Under the pieces are notes generated by a model, which was given only the letters and a program-made list of their open reading frames with translations, searched no databases and was not told the DNA's origin. A program made the position numbers and the translations under genes. Source: Chelonoidis abingdonii (taxonomy: Eukaryota > Chordata > Testudines > Testudinidae). Taken from it: a DNA stretch of 64,000 bases. Shown here in pieces: positions 48,441 through 59,389 of the stretch. Within the stretch, counting starts at the first letter, position 1. The number at the start of each line of letters is the position of its first letter. The DNA is taken from assembly GCF_003597395.2 (NCBI RefSeq), contig NC_133771.1, forward strand, positions 64,108,810 through 64,172,809, read 5' to 3'.

Positions 48441-49074
48441 ACCTGTTTTGCTTTGTGTAGTGTGGAAGTGGGTTGAGGGCATAGAAATGTACAAGGCTGG
48501 CTTTGTTTCTGTGTGCTGGATATTTCTCCGTGTGGTTAAGCAGTACGGAAGAACAGGGTATTGCTGCACACCAAGATTTCATGGGAATCCTCCAGAGATC
48601 TCTAGGAAAATTTCCTGGAGGTACTCGGCAACTCTCTGCCAAAAGTTCCTTGGCAGAGCTGCTTTGTTCCTTCCCCCATTGAAGGAAACTTTTCCATGCC
48701 ATTCCGCAATCACCTGAGCAGGGACCAAAGTGGCATACAGGTGAGAAACATAGGGACTGGGTTGGAAGCTGCAAGCATGGAGTAGATGCACCCTTGATTC
48801 GTTGTTTCCTCTCAGGAATGAGGTATCTGCTACGATGACAATATTCTAAATTTTCCTGCCCTTTTCCACAGGCAGGGGTGCCTGTGGAAGGAGCAGGAAA
48901 ATTTAGAATAATGTCCCTAGTTAACTGCACCATGGCCCTTTCATATTGCTTTTCTACCCATGTAGAATGCCCCCTGCCCTGGAGTAAACTCACCATGCTT
49001 GAGTGTTCGCTAGCATGTGTGTTTGTCAAGCGTCAGTGAGAAAGTGATTGGTATGTTACTAAAGATGTATTTTA

Positions 49075-49500
49075 ATGGACTGTTTCAATGCTGTGTGTGT
49101 ACTTAATCATGCTTCTGTGTTTTGTTCCTTGTATTTCTGTAGATGTGGCCTTCAGAGACACCATCTGCACACCATCAGAGCACCTCCACCACATAAGAAA
49201 GCACCCAATATGGAGCAAGGAAGACATGTTCTGGGAGCTGCTGCAATAATCAGATGCAGAAAAGAGAGAGTACATGCAGTGGAGGGAAATCGAAAGGCAG
49301 GACACAAAAGAAAATGAGATTTTTGTTAAGGACGCTACTGAAGATAATTAAAGTTATGGAGGCACAAACTCAGATGCTGAAGTCCCTCATAACACTCCAG
49401 ACGGAGCAGATGCATGTTTGCCCATGCCTTCAGCATTCACAACTCTCTCATGCCCTGCCCAAACTCTACCCGCACATTACTTTCCACTTTCTACAAAAAC
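49075..49500 (+). pseudogene. Myb/SANT-like Harbinger partner, C-terminal part
   Basis: Plus-strand frames give APPPHKKAPNMEQGRHVLGA and then LRTLLKIIKVMEAQTQMLKS followed by LITLQTEQMHVC. A helical segment with repeated Q and a LQTEQ motif is typical of the C-terminus of this partner protein. The sequence is cut at about 49497 by the Penelope-like insertion. The SANT helices themselves are not clear. Confidence 0.5.
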
Positions 49501-49895
49501 GAGGAGTCCGGTGGCACCTTAAAGACTAACAGATTTATTTGGGCAAAAGCTTTCATGGGTAAAAACCCCCACTTCTTCAGATGCAAGGAGTGAAAATGAC
49601 AGATACAAGCATAAATATACTAGCACATGAAGAGAAGGGAATTCCTTACAAGTAACAAACCAGTGTTGACAAGGCCAATTCAGTCAGGGTGGATGTGGTC
49701 CACTCCCAATAACTGATGAAGAGGTGTCAATACTAAGAGAGGGAAAATTAGTTTTGTAGTGAGCCAGCCACTCCTAGTCCCTATTCAAGCCCAAATTAAT
49801 GGTGTTAAGCTTGCAAATGAATTGTAGCTCTGCAGTTTCTGTTTGAAGTCTATTTTTGATGTATTTTTGGTTGCAGGATGGCTACTTTTAAATCT

Positions 49896-50313
49896 CAGAG
49901 TAGCAGCCGTGTTAGTCTGTTTCCACAAAAAGAACAGGAGTACTTGTGGCACCTTAGAGACTAACAAATTTATTTCAGCATAAGCTTTCGTGAGCTACAG
50001 CTCACTTCTTCGAATGCAAAGAATGCAACACACAGACAGGAGATATTTATACATACAGAGAACATGAAAAGGTCATCTTAATTATCACTTCAAAAGGTTT
50101 TTTTTCTCCTGCTGATGACAGCTCATCTCAATTGACTAGACTCTTCCTGTTGGTATGTATACTTCAACCTTTTCATGTTCTCTGTATGTATAAATATTTC
50201 CTGTCTGTGTGTTCCATTCTATGCATCCGAAGAAGTGAGCTGTAGCTCACAAAAGCTCATGCTGAAATAAATCTGTTAGTCTCTAAGGTGCCACAAGTAC
50301 TCCTGTTCTTTTT
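49896..50313. mobile_element. Penelope-derived unit with long inverted arms
   Basis: The left arm begins CAGAGTAGCAGCCGTGTTAG and GTACTTGTGGCACCTTAGAG; the right arm is its inverse (CTCTAAGGTGCCACAAGTAC). Arms are about 120 and 90 bases with matching order (GAAGAAGTGAGCTGTAGCTC in the right arm). A second inner inverted pair is CATACAGAGAACATGAAAAG against TTTTCATGTTCTCTGTATG. ACTTTTAAATCT flanks it on both sides (49884-49895, 50314-50325). It has no coding sequence. Confidence 0.85.
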
Positions 50314-50326
50314 ACTTTTAAATCTG

Positions 50327-50521
50327 TTATTGACTGTCCATTTCTCCTACTGGCTTTTGTATGTTACCATTCCTGATATCTGATTTGTGTCCGTTTATTC
50401 TTTTATGTAGAGACTGTCCAGTCTGGCCAATGTACATAGTAGAGAGGCATTGTTGGCACATGATGGCATATATCACATTAGTAGATGTGCAGGTGAATAA
50501 GCCCCTGACGGTGTGGCTCAT
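50327..50521 (-). pseudogene. GIY-YIG endonuclease fragment of a Penelope-like element
   Basis: The frame reads VIYAIMCQQCLSTMYIGQTG then QSLHKRINGHKSDI. IYAIMC and YIGQT with a downstream Arg and His are the GIY-YIG hallmarks, including the two Cys of the Penelope zinc knuckle. The domain nicks target DNA for priming. The frame is open over 64 codons only. Confidence 0.85.
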
Positions 50522-51099
50522 GTGGCTGGGTCCTCTGATGGTGTCGCTAGAGTAGATATGGGGACAGAGTAGGCAACAGGGTTTGTTACAGGGATTGGTT
50601 CCTGTGTTAGTGTTTCTGTGGTGTGCAGTTGCGGGTGAGTATTTGTTTCAGGTTAGGGGGCTGTCCGTAAGCTGAGGACTGGGCTGCCTCCCAAGGTCTG
50701 TGAGAGTGAGGGACTGTTTTCCAGGATAGGTTGTAGATCGGGGTGTGTGTGTGTGCGCATGTGTGCGTGCGCGCAGAAGCAGTTTAATCATTTGCTTATA
50801 TGGAGTCCTAGGCCACAAAAATCACAAAATTTGATTTCCTTAAGCATTGCAGTCCCGAGCTTAGCAATAAACATAACTGGTTCTCAATTTCAAAGTATTC
50901 CCTCAAAGCCTCCCTGATTCAAACTGCCTCCTGTTATGTCCCCTTAATAACCCTAGTATCTGGCTGCTCAAAATCAGTGTCCCAGCAGCTTGCCTCAGCA
51001 ATCCACCCCTGAGCAAACTTTTCAGCCTTACCTTCACAAATATTGTGCAACATACAACACAGAGCTATGACCATGGGAATATTATCCTAACTGAGGTTT

Positions 51100-52490
51100 A
51101 ACCTGCCATAAAGGCATCACCAGTGTGCCTTTAAATTACTAAATACACATTCCACGGTCATCCTGCACCTACTTTGCCTATTGTTGAACCACTCTTTACT
51201 GCTATCCAGTTTCCCATGTAAGGCTTTCATGACCCATGGTATTAAGGAATATGCTAGGTCTCCCAGGATCACTATGGGTATTTCAACATCCCCCACTTTA
51301 ATCTTCTGGTCTGGAAAGGAAGTCCCCACTTGCAGCTTTCTGTACAGGCTGGTGTTCCTGAAAATATGAGATATGAGTCAAGAGTGTGCCCTTGTTGCCA
51401 AGAAGGCTAATGGCATATTGGGTTGCATTAGTAGAAGCATTGCCAGCAGACTGAGGGAAATGATTATTCCCCTCTATTCGTCACTGGTGAGGCCACATTT
51501 AGAGTATTGCGTCCAACTACAGAAAGGCCCCCAACTACAGAAGGGATGTGGACATATCGGAGAGAGTCCAGCGGAGGGCAGCAAAAATGATTAGGGGTCT
51601 GGGGCACATGACCCATGAGGAGAGGCTGAGGGAATGGGGTTATTTAGTCTGCAGAAGAGAAGAGTGAGGGAGGATTTGATACCCACCTTCAGCTACCTGA
51701 AGGGGGGTTCCAAAGAGGATGGAGGGCTCGCCTGTTTTCAGCGGTGGCAGATGACAGAACAAGGAGCAATGGTTTCAAGTTGCAGTGGGGGTGGTCTAGG
51801 TTGGATATTAGGAAACACTTTTTCACTAGGAGGGTGGTGAAGCACTGGAATGGGTTACCTGGGGAAGGGGTGGAATCTCCATCCTTAGAGGTTTTTAAGG
51901 CCCAGCTTGGCAAAGCCCTAGCTGGGATGATTTAGTTTGGGGTTGGTCCTGCTTTGAGCAGGGGGTTGGACTAGATGACCTCCTGAGTTCTCTTCCAACC
52001 CTAATCTTCTATGATTCTATTATTCGTGCATCATGCATCTTTCCAGACCACTCCACATTTATCCCAGTGAAATGCCTATGGCGATCCACAAGCATCTGCA
52101 GCACCATGGAAAAGTACCACTTCCTATTGCAAGGTGGTCCGGTTCCAAAATTGGAATATGCATGTTATTTATCACCCCTCCACAGTTAGGGAAACCCATT
52201 TCTTCAAAGCCATCCACTATTTCATACACATTGCCAAGAGTCACAGTCCTACACAGCAGGATGCAATTAATGGTCCTGCATACTTGCGTTAATGCAACCC
52301 CTATGGTTGACTTCCCAACTCCAAACTGATTTGCAACTGACTGGTAGCAGTCTGGAGTCACCATACAGCGATCACCATGTGCTTCTCTGCCAAGAGGGCA
52401 GCTCTTATTTGGGTGTGCCACAGGGCTCAGGTGAGCTCCGCATGCAGTTCCAGGAAGGTTGCTTTCCTCATCTGAAAATTCTGTAGTCAC
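51100..52490 (-). pseudogene. PIF/Harbinger transposase (copy 2), broken
   Basis: The N-terminal part (52490-52059) reads TPDCYQSVANQFGVGKSTIG (helix-turn-helix-like) and MGFPNCGGVINNMHIPI. In active members the last motif is G-x-I-D-G-T-H-I-P; here Asp is Asn, so one catalytic residue is lost. After the CR1 insertion, 51329-51117 reads VEIPIVILGDLAYSLIPWVM (second Asp) and FNNRQSRCRMTVECVFSNLK (the Glu-containing motif). The order shows a single gene split by CR1. Confidence 0.88.
51365..52028 (+). mobile_element. CR1 LINE 3' fragment, inserted in the Harbinger transposase gene
   Basis: The plus strand encodes [20 protein letters not shown] then [40 protein letters not shown] and [20 protein letters not shown], the C-terminus of CR1 ORF2. 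It ends with the CR1 terminal repeat ATTCTATGATTCTATT-like sequence. Its frame pieces are longer and less diverged than other CR1s here, which suggests a younger insertion. Confidence 0.92.
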
Positions 52491-52528
52491 TGCTCATCAT
52501 TCCAGACCTGCAAGGGACTATGATCCCA

Positions 52529-53047
52529 CTACTCAGTGCTAGTTTCCCAAACCCAAAAGCAATGGTTCACCGTGTTCAGCTGTTCCTTGAATGCCAAAAG
52601 TAAGCTAATATTGCTCCTATCCATGTCAGACAGCATGTCAGGCAACTCTGTATCCTGCTGAATTAGGAATTTCATGATTACCTGCACTGCCATTCGTGAT
52701 ATGTTACTGACAGCTAGAAAAGCACTGGAGAGCAGTGCGGGATCCATCCTTTCATACCCAGATGGCGGGGTGAAAAGCAAACAAGGGCTGTTCAAAAATG
52801 TCGTGAACCGAAGATGGAAGCACATGGAATGCTCAGATGGAAAGCAATGCATCATGGCAGATTGAGCCAGGACCCATAATGTGCTGCGATTCAATCTGCC
52901 TTCCCAAAAAATCTAGCAACAGAAGGTGGCGACCTGAATTTTGGGACAGCTACCCACAGCGCACTGCTCTCACTGTCAGTGCTAGTGCCCCAAAGGTGGA
53001 TGCGCTCTGCCAACAAAGAGTGTAGTGTGAACATGCTAACAAAACTC
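52529..53047. other. Harbinger untranslated/terminal region
   Basis: This lies between the N-terminus of the transposase and the terminal repeat at 53048. A minus-strand frame (52894-52529) gives an unassigned 121-residue sequence (MKFLIQQDTELPDMLSDMDR) that may be the N-terminal part of the transposase or its 5' region. It occupies the same position as the acidic EEPQSEELLLHFLTYQRHLS segment of copy 1. Confidence 0.45.
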
Positions 53048-53329
53048 TGCAGTGTAGACAAGGCCTAAGGCAAGCGCACACACCTTCCTTTGTGCAGGAC
53101 ACACTTTTGATTTCTGCCTGGGCAGGGCTGCGATGTTTGGAACATGTTTTAATAACATCATAGAGGGGAATCTTATAACTTCACATACAATGTTGCCACA
53201 CGTTTTACCAGGACAATACTGACTTGCAAATTATGAGTTTTGAAATGATACCTTACAAGCATACTTTGTACAAAATATATTATAATAGGGTGTAGGCTGT
53301 GAACATAGGGGTGTATTCCATCACAGACA

Positions 53330-55600
53330 GTACTTTAAATTTGTCATTCACTTTAAAAATTATCAGTGATGAAGAATTTACTACAATGACCCTTAATGAA
53401 TTGTTCCACTGGTTAATTGTGCTCACTGTTAAAAATTTACCCCATTTCCAGTCTGAATTTGACTAGCTGACTATCAGACATTGGATCATGTTATACCCCA
53501 CTACTACTACTAGACAGAAGAGTCCATTATTAAATATTTGTTTCCCACGTAGGCACTTACATATTGAAATCAATGCAGCCCTTAACTTTCTTTGTAAAAA
53601 TAAATAGATTGAACTCCTTTAGTCTATAAGGTAGGTGTCTACTCCTTTAATCATTTTCATGACTCCTCTCTGAACCCTCTCCGATTTATCAACTTCTTTT
53701 TTAAATTGTGAACACCAGAACTGAATGCAGTATTCCAGCAGCAGTTGCACCAGTGTCGAATGCAGGGGCAAAATAATCTCTCTACTACTTGACATTCCTC
53801 CGTTTATGCATCTAAGGATCACATCAGCCTTTTTGGCCACAGCATCATATCGGGAGCTCATGTTCATCAATTTATCTACCTCTCCTTCCTAAATCTTTTT
53901 CTAGAGTTACTGCTTCCCAGGATAGAATCCCCCATCCTGTACAGCCCACATTCTTTATTTCTAGATATGTACATTTAGCCATATTAGAAAGTATATTTTT
54001 TGCTTGCACTCAGCTTGCCAATTGATCCGGATCACTTTCTATTAATGACTTGTCCTCTTCATTGTTTACCACTCTCTCAATTTTTTGTTATCTGCAAACT
54101 TTATCAATGATTATTTTATGTTTTATTCCAAGTCATTCATTAAAATGTTAAATAGAGTAGGGCCAACAACCAGTCTTTGCAGGACCCCTCTAAAACACAC
54201 CTGGCTCAATGATGATTCCACGTTTACAATTACATTTTAAGAACTATCGATAAGCCAGTTTTTAGTCTATTTAATTTGTGCCACATTAATTTTATATCAT
54301 TCTAGTTTCTTTAATCAAAATGTCACATAGTACCAAGTATATTATATCAACACTATTACCTTCATCAACCAAGCTTGAAATCTAATTTTAAAAAAGTTTG
54401 TTTGCCAGGATCTATTTTCCATAAATTCATATTGATTTGCATTAATCATATCATCTTCCTTTAATTCCTTATTATTCCATATCAGCCACTCCATTACCAT
54501 GCCTACGATCCATGACATACTGACAGGCCTATAATTACCTGGGTCATCCCACTGACCCTTTTTAAAAACTGGCACATTTGCTTTTTTTCAGTCTTCTGGA
54601 ATTTCCCTAGTGCTCCAAGACTTATTGAAAATTAACATTAACAGTCCAGTGAGCTCTTCAGCAAGCTCTTTTAAAACTGTTGGATGCAAGCTCTCTCAAT
54701 CTGCTGATTTAAAAATCTCTGACTTCAGTAGCTGCTGTTTAACTTTGTTCTGAGAGACTTGTGGGATGGAAAAAGTTATCATATGAAGAAACTACATCAT
54801 CTGTTTTTCCCCAAATGCAGAGTAGAAATATTTATTGAACGCTTTTGCTTTTTCTGCATTATCTTTGATAATTCTACCATTTCTATCTAGTAATAAACCA
54901 ATACCATTGTCAGGATTCATTTTGTTTCTAAGACATTTATGCTCCTCCTTATTGCTGGATAGTTTTCTCTTTGTCTCTCTTTATTTCCCCTACCAATTTT
55001 CCACAATTCCTAGCTTCTGATTTATATTCATAACTACCAACTTCCTCTTTCTTCCATTTGTTTTTATATTATATATATATATATATATATATCTTATAGC
55101 TGCTTCCACTTCCCCTCTAAATCAAGTCAGTTTTTTAACCAATATGGCCTTCCTTGATTGTGGCTTTTGGGGGCATCTAATGAAGCATTCTTTAACAATT
55201 GTCAATTATCACTTACATTTTTCTGGTTACATTCTTCCTCCTGATTTGGTTCATAATCGTCTTCAGCTTTGTGAAACTGGCCCCATTAAAACACCAAGTA
55301 TATATATTACTGGTCTGGATTTTATTTAGTTTGCACACTATAAATATAACCAAGTTGTGATCACTTGTACCCAAGTGATCATTAATTTATTGTTTTGTGG
55401 TCAATTCCTCTTATCTGTCAAGATAAATTCTAACATAGAATTTCCTTGTGTCTGCTGCAACACTTTTTGAATTAGGATATTGTCAAATGTAATATTTAGA
55501 AATTCCAAGGTTATTTTAGTATTGGCAGTATGAGACCTCCAGCACATGCCACTCAAATTGAAGCTCCCCATTATCATGCAATTTCCCCTCCTATGCAATG
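53330..55600 (-). mobile_element. CR1 LINE, long decayed copy on PHIP strand
   Basis: The minus strand yields VAKKADVILRCINGGMSSSR then RVQRGVMKMIKG (53860-53640), PVFKKGQWDDPGNYRPVSMS (54570) in the RT domain, and CMIMGSFNLSGMCW (55580) in the endonuclease domain. Stops and frameshifts are frequent. The 3' end at 53330 lacks the clear ATTCTATG repeat. An (AT)n tract (55070-55092) interrupts it. Confidence 0.88.
55070..55092. repeat. (AT)n microsatellite
   Basis: About eleven AT dinucleotides, inside the CR1 at 53330. It is likely length-polymorphic. Confidence 0.9.
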
Positions 55601-56285
55601 CACGTGCCCTATAGGTGCTCCACTGTAGATGTATCTGTGCTCTTGCACCTCTAATGGCAGATTTTAGTTAGCAGTGTCCATTCAGCCCACACATGTGCCT
55701 TCCCTCCCTTGGGGTCTGCCTCGAGACTATCTAGCACTGCATGGGCAAACCCCACTCAGTTTATTCTCTACCGCAGAGCCACTTATGGAGAACTCCAAAG
55801 TAGAGTAGAGAAAGGTGGTTTGTGGAGCATCCACAGGGACACACATCTCAAAGAACCAATGTGAGTGACTTGGAATCCTTTCCATTTTTTGTAGGTAAGT
55901 ACATTGAGTGGTTGACTTCTGGCTGTGAAGCAACCTGTCTTTCACCTCGTCAGAGCATTCTATCTTTATGTCTTGGAATCAAGAAGGAGCCAAGTCTGGA
56001 GGTGGAGGACCTGCAAGTTGGAATGAAGGATCAGCCCATCGCTTTGAGAGAAGCTGGGGAATGGGCCTGAGAGGAACCAGAGAACATATTGCCATCTGTG
56101 TCAGATAAGGGAACCAGACTTGTTTTGGCCAGGAGGGAACACTCAGAATAACTTGCTTTGTCTCATCAAATTTTCAACAGGACCTTGCATAGAAAAGGAA
56201 ATGGGGGAAAGACATACAAGAGGTCCCTGTCCCATGGGAGGATGAGGGTGTTTCCCAGTGAATGTTTCCCCTGGTCGACCCTAAA
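55600..56285 (-). mobile_element. DIRS fragment D
   Basis: Around 55790-55860 the sequence GTAGAGAAAGGTGGTTTGTG then CATCTCAAAGAACCAATGTG resembles the end regions of the other DIRS copies (arm containing TCTCGAAGAACAACAG). On the minus strand near 56150 the peptide VILSVPSWPKQVWFPYL matches the LIAPxWxRQxW block before the recombinase in copies A and B. The rest is missing. It abuts the terminal repeat of DIRS B directly. Confidence 0.6.
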
Positions 56286-56660
56286 GCAGTAACGACAGAA
56301 GATGGTTACTCACCTTTGTAACTGTTGTTCTTAGAGATGTGTTGCTCGTTTTCATTCCAATTAGGTGCGCGCGCACCACGTGCACATTCTTCGGAAGATT
56401 TTTACCCTAGCTACACTCGGCGGGTCAGCTGAGGCGCCCCCTGGAGTGGCGCTGTTATAGACCGGATATATGCCCCTGCCGACTCAGCGCCCCCTCAGTT
56501 CCTTCTTGCTGGCTACTCCGATAGAGGGGAAGGAGGGTGGGTTTGGAATGGATATGAGCAACATATCTCGAAGAACAACAGTTACAAAGGTGAGTAATCA
56601 TCTTTTCTTCTTTGAGTGCTTGCACATATCGATTCCAATTAGGTGACTCTCAAGTCTTAC

Positions 56661-57665
56661 CTAGGTGGTGGGGTCGGAGTGAGATGTCGCGGAGTGAAGG
56701 ACCGCTGAACCAAATGCTGCATCCTCTCTAGACTGCTGCACTAATGCACAGTGGGAAGCGAGGGTGTGCACGGATGACCAAGTCGCTGCCCTGCAGATCT
56801 CCTGGATGTGTACATGGGCTGGAAAGGCGTCGGACGAAGCTTGAGCCTGAGTGGAATGGGCGGTGAGATGGCTAGTTGAAACGTGAGCCAAGTCATAACA
56901 TGCATGGATGCATGACGTGACCCAAGTTGAAATTCGCTGCGAGGAGACCGGTAGGCCCTTCATCCAGTCTGCCACCGCTACGAAAAGCTGGGGCGTCTTT
57001 CTAAAAGGCTTTGTTCACTCGATGTAAAAGGCGAGAGCTCTATAAACATCTAGAGAATGCAGCTGTTGCTCTCGTCACGATGCGTGCAGCTTTGGAAAGA
57101 AGACCATGAGGAAAATGTCTTGGTTGATATGGAAGGCAGACAGCACCTTAGGGAGGAAGGAAGGGTGTGGTCGCAGCTGTACCTTATCCTTATGGAACAC
57201 CGTATACGGAGGGTCCGCCATGAGGGCCCTAAGTTGCGACACACACCTTGCTGATGTAATAGCGATGAGGAAAGCTGTCTTCCAAGAAAGGTACAGAAAT
57301 GACCACATGGCCATCGGCTCAAAGGAGGCACTCATGAGCCTGGATAGGACCAGACTGAGGTCCCACATAGGGGCCAGATGACAAACCTGCGGGTACAAAC
57401 GCTCCAAACCCTTGAGGAACCTGCTGACCATAGGATTAGAGAAGACTGAGAGCCCATTCTCACCTGGATGGAAGTCTGAAATCACTGCCAGGTGTACCTT
57501 GATAGATGAGACCGCTAGGCCGTGCTGCTTCAGGGACCAGAAATACTCCAGGATGGTAGGAACTGGTACCTTCAGGGGGACAGCATCATTCTGGATATAC
57601 CAGTAGGAAAAACGCTTGCATTTGGCCAAAAATGTAGGTCCAGTGGAGGGCTTTCTGCTACCCAA
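56661..57665 (-). pseudogene. DIRS B tyrosine recombinase, frameshifted
   Basis: A 196-codon frame (57665-57075) holds STGPTFLAKCKRFSYWY, AVSSIKVHLAVISDFH, FLIAITSARCVSQLRALMAD (box A catalytic Arg in SAR) and SFLPKVLSAFHINQDIFL. The C-terminal part (56975-56661) reads HLTAHSTQAQASSDAFPAHV and QEICRAATWSSVHTLASHC. The H-x-x-R box is H-S-T-Q and the Tyr position is Cys, so at least two catalytic residues are gone. This is a dead integrase. Confidence 0.87.
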
Positions 57666-58996
57666 GTAAGAGTACTCGCTGAACTGAACTGGAGCAACGC
57701 AGCTCAGATTGAGTTAACCATGCAGCATCCATGCTGTGAGATGGAGGGACTGTAGGTCTGGAGCAATCAGGATTAAGTGGGCCTTGTCCCTGCGTAGCTT
57801 GAGAAGGACCTTGTGGAGCAGTGAGATCAGAGGAAAGGCATAGAACAGGTGGTCTTTCCCAGTTATCAGGAATGCGTCTGACAGTGAGCTCAGACAGCGT
57901 CCCTGGAAGAAGCAGAACACCTGGCACTTCCAATTCTCGTGAGAGGCGAAGCGGTCTATGTGGGGAAACCCCACTTTCGGAAAACAGAATGGATAACGTC
58001 CAGGCGAATCGACACTCGTGAGCTAGGAAGGACCTGCTGAGGTGATCTGCCAAAGTGTTCTGGGCTCCTGGGAGAAATGATGCCACCAGATCGATTGAGT
58101 GGGCTATGTAAAATTCCCAAAGATGTATGGCTTCCTGACAAAGGAGGGAGGAGCACGCCCCACTTTGCTTGTTGATGTAAAACATGGCCTTTGTGTTGTC
58201 TGTGAAGACTGTGACACAACGGCCCTGTAGGTGTTCGCAGAATACTTGACACTGGAGGCGTACTGCTCTCAGTTCTCTTATGTTGAGGTGTAGGGTTACT
58301 TCCTGTGTGGACCAATGACATTGTGTGCAAAATCCCGCAAGGGGAGTGCCCCAGCTCAGAGATGATGCATCCGTGGTCAGGGCTAGCGATGGCTGTGGGG
58401 CATGGAATGGCATCCCCCCGCATACCAGGTTGGGGTTCAGACACCAATCCAGAGAGGCTAAGACCTCTGTCGGCAAAGTGAGAATTGTGTCCAAGCTGTC
58501 TTGGCCAGGACGGTACACTGAGGAGAGCCAGGTTTGAAGTGGACGGAGTATGCATACCCAGTGAGCCCATGACGGTGCTGTGGATAGGCCAAAGGGAAGG
58601 ACAGTAAATTGGAAATGCTGCTGGCTGACCACAAAGCAAAGGAATCGCCTGTGTGGTGGGTAAATCGCTATGTGGAAGTATACGTCATTCGTATCGAGGG
58701 CAGCGTACCAGTCTCCAAGATCCAGGGAAGGGATAATGGTTCCCAGGGATACCATGCAGAACTTCAACTTTACCATGAATTTGTTGAGCCTGCGCAGGTC
58801 CAGGATGGGCCACAGACCCCCCTTTTGCCTTGAGAATTAGGAAGTAATGGGAGTAAAACCCCCTGACCCTCGAGTCCTTTGGGACCTCTTCTATTGCTCC
58901 GATGGCCAGGAGCACCTGTACCTCCTGTAAGAGGATTTGCTCATGAGAGGGGTCCCTGAAGAGGGACAGGGAGGGAAGGTGGGTGAGGGAAAACAA
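57658..58996 (-). pseudogene. DIRS B reverse transcriptase and RNase H with lost D-D box
   Basis: RT motifs GFYSHYFLILKAKGG (58860) and WYAALDTNDVYFHIAIYPPH (box A) lead to FTVLPFGLSTAPS. At this point, near 58555-58590, the sequence jumps to LRPLQTWLSSVYRPGQD, so the segment with the catalytic LDD box (present in copy A) is deleted. RNase H follows: TTDASSLSWGTPLAGF, NIRELRAVRLQCQVF, VTVFTDNTKAMFYINKQSGA and LPGAQNTLADHLSRSF. A single 372-codon frame spans the deletion. Confidence 0.9.
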
Positions 58997-59083
58997 ACTG
59001 ACGATGGTATCCAGTATCCACCGTGAATAGGATCAATGATCTGAGGTTACACGGGACCACACAGGGAGGAAATAGGAGAGAGG

Positions 59084-59377
59084 GGCCAGGTCTACACTAC
59101 GAGATTAAATCGATTTTAGATACGCAATTTCAGCTACGAGAATAGCGTAGCTGAAATCGAATATCTAAAATCCATTTACTCATCCGTCTTCACCGCACGG
59201 GATCGATCCGCGCGACTCGCTGTGTCGAATCCGGAAGTCCGGTCGTCTAGCTGGAGTTCCGGAATCGATCTAAGCACGCTCTGGGATCGAGATATCGCGT
59301 CCAGACCAGACGCGATATTTCGATCCCCGAGCAATCGATTTTAACACGCTGATCCAGCGCGTAGTCTAGACGTGACC
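59084..59377. mobile_element. Hairpin-chain MITE, copy 2 (CpG-rich)
   Basis: GGCCAGGTCTACACTACGAG (left) and, inverted, GGTCACGTCTAGACTACGCG (right) are its ends. It matches the copy at 24935 along its length, with the same hairpin blocks (for example AATCGATTTTAGATACG and GTAGCTGAAATCGAATATCT). Possible flanking AGAG on both sides. CpG is kept at many positions, which argues for a younger insertion than the DIRS that hosts it. Confidence 0.87.
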
Positions 59378-59389
59378 AGAGTTGCAGAA

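Larger units (their letters stand above)
49497..50740 (-). mobile_element. Penelope-like element fragment with GIY-YIG domain
   Basis: The left end reads GAGGAGTCCGGTGGCACCTT then AAAGACTAACAGATTTATTT, a Penelope pseudo-LTR end. The minus strand encodes a GIY-YIG endonuclease (50521-50327). A separate inverted-arm unit (49896-50313) is inserted and flanked by a 12-bp duplication, so the domain is contiguous once it is removed from consideration. The RT domain is missing: the copy is 5'-truncated. Confidence 0.8.
48445..53066 (-). mobile_element. PIF/Harbinger transposon (copy 2), split by two retroelements
   Basis: The transposase is on the minus strand (52490-52030 and 51364-51100) and the Myb/SANT-like partner on the plus strand (about 49075-49500), the opposed arrangement also seen in copy 1. 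The right end reads GCAGTGTAGACAAGGCCTA (53048-53066), probably the terminal inverted repeat. A Penelope-like element (49497-50740) and a CR1 (51365-52028) are inserted in it. The left end is set where the CR1 stops and is approximate. Confidence 0.75.

Noticed and set aside
48337..49029. A 230-codon minus-strand open frame that looks like a protein gene
   Set aside because: Its C-terminal 30 residues are CR1 RT and the rest reads antisense through Harbinger sequence, so it is a chance fusion at an insertion boundary.
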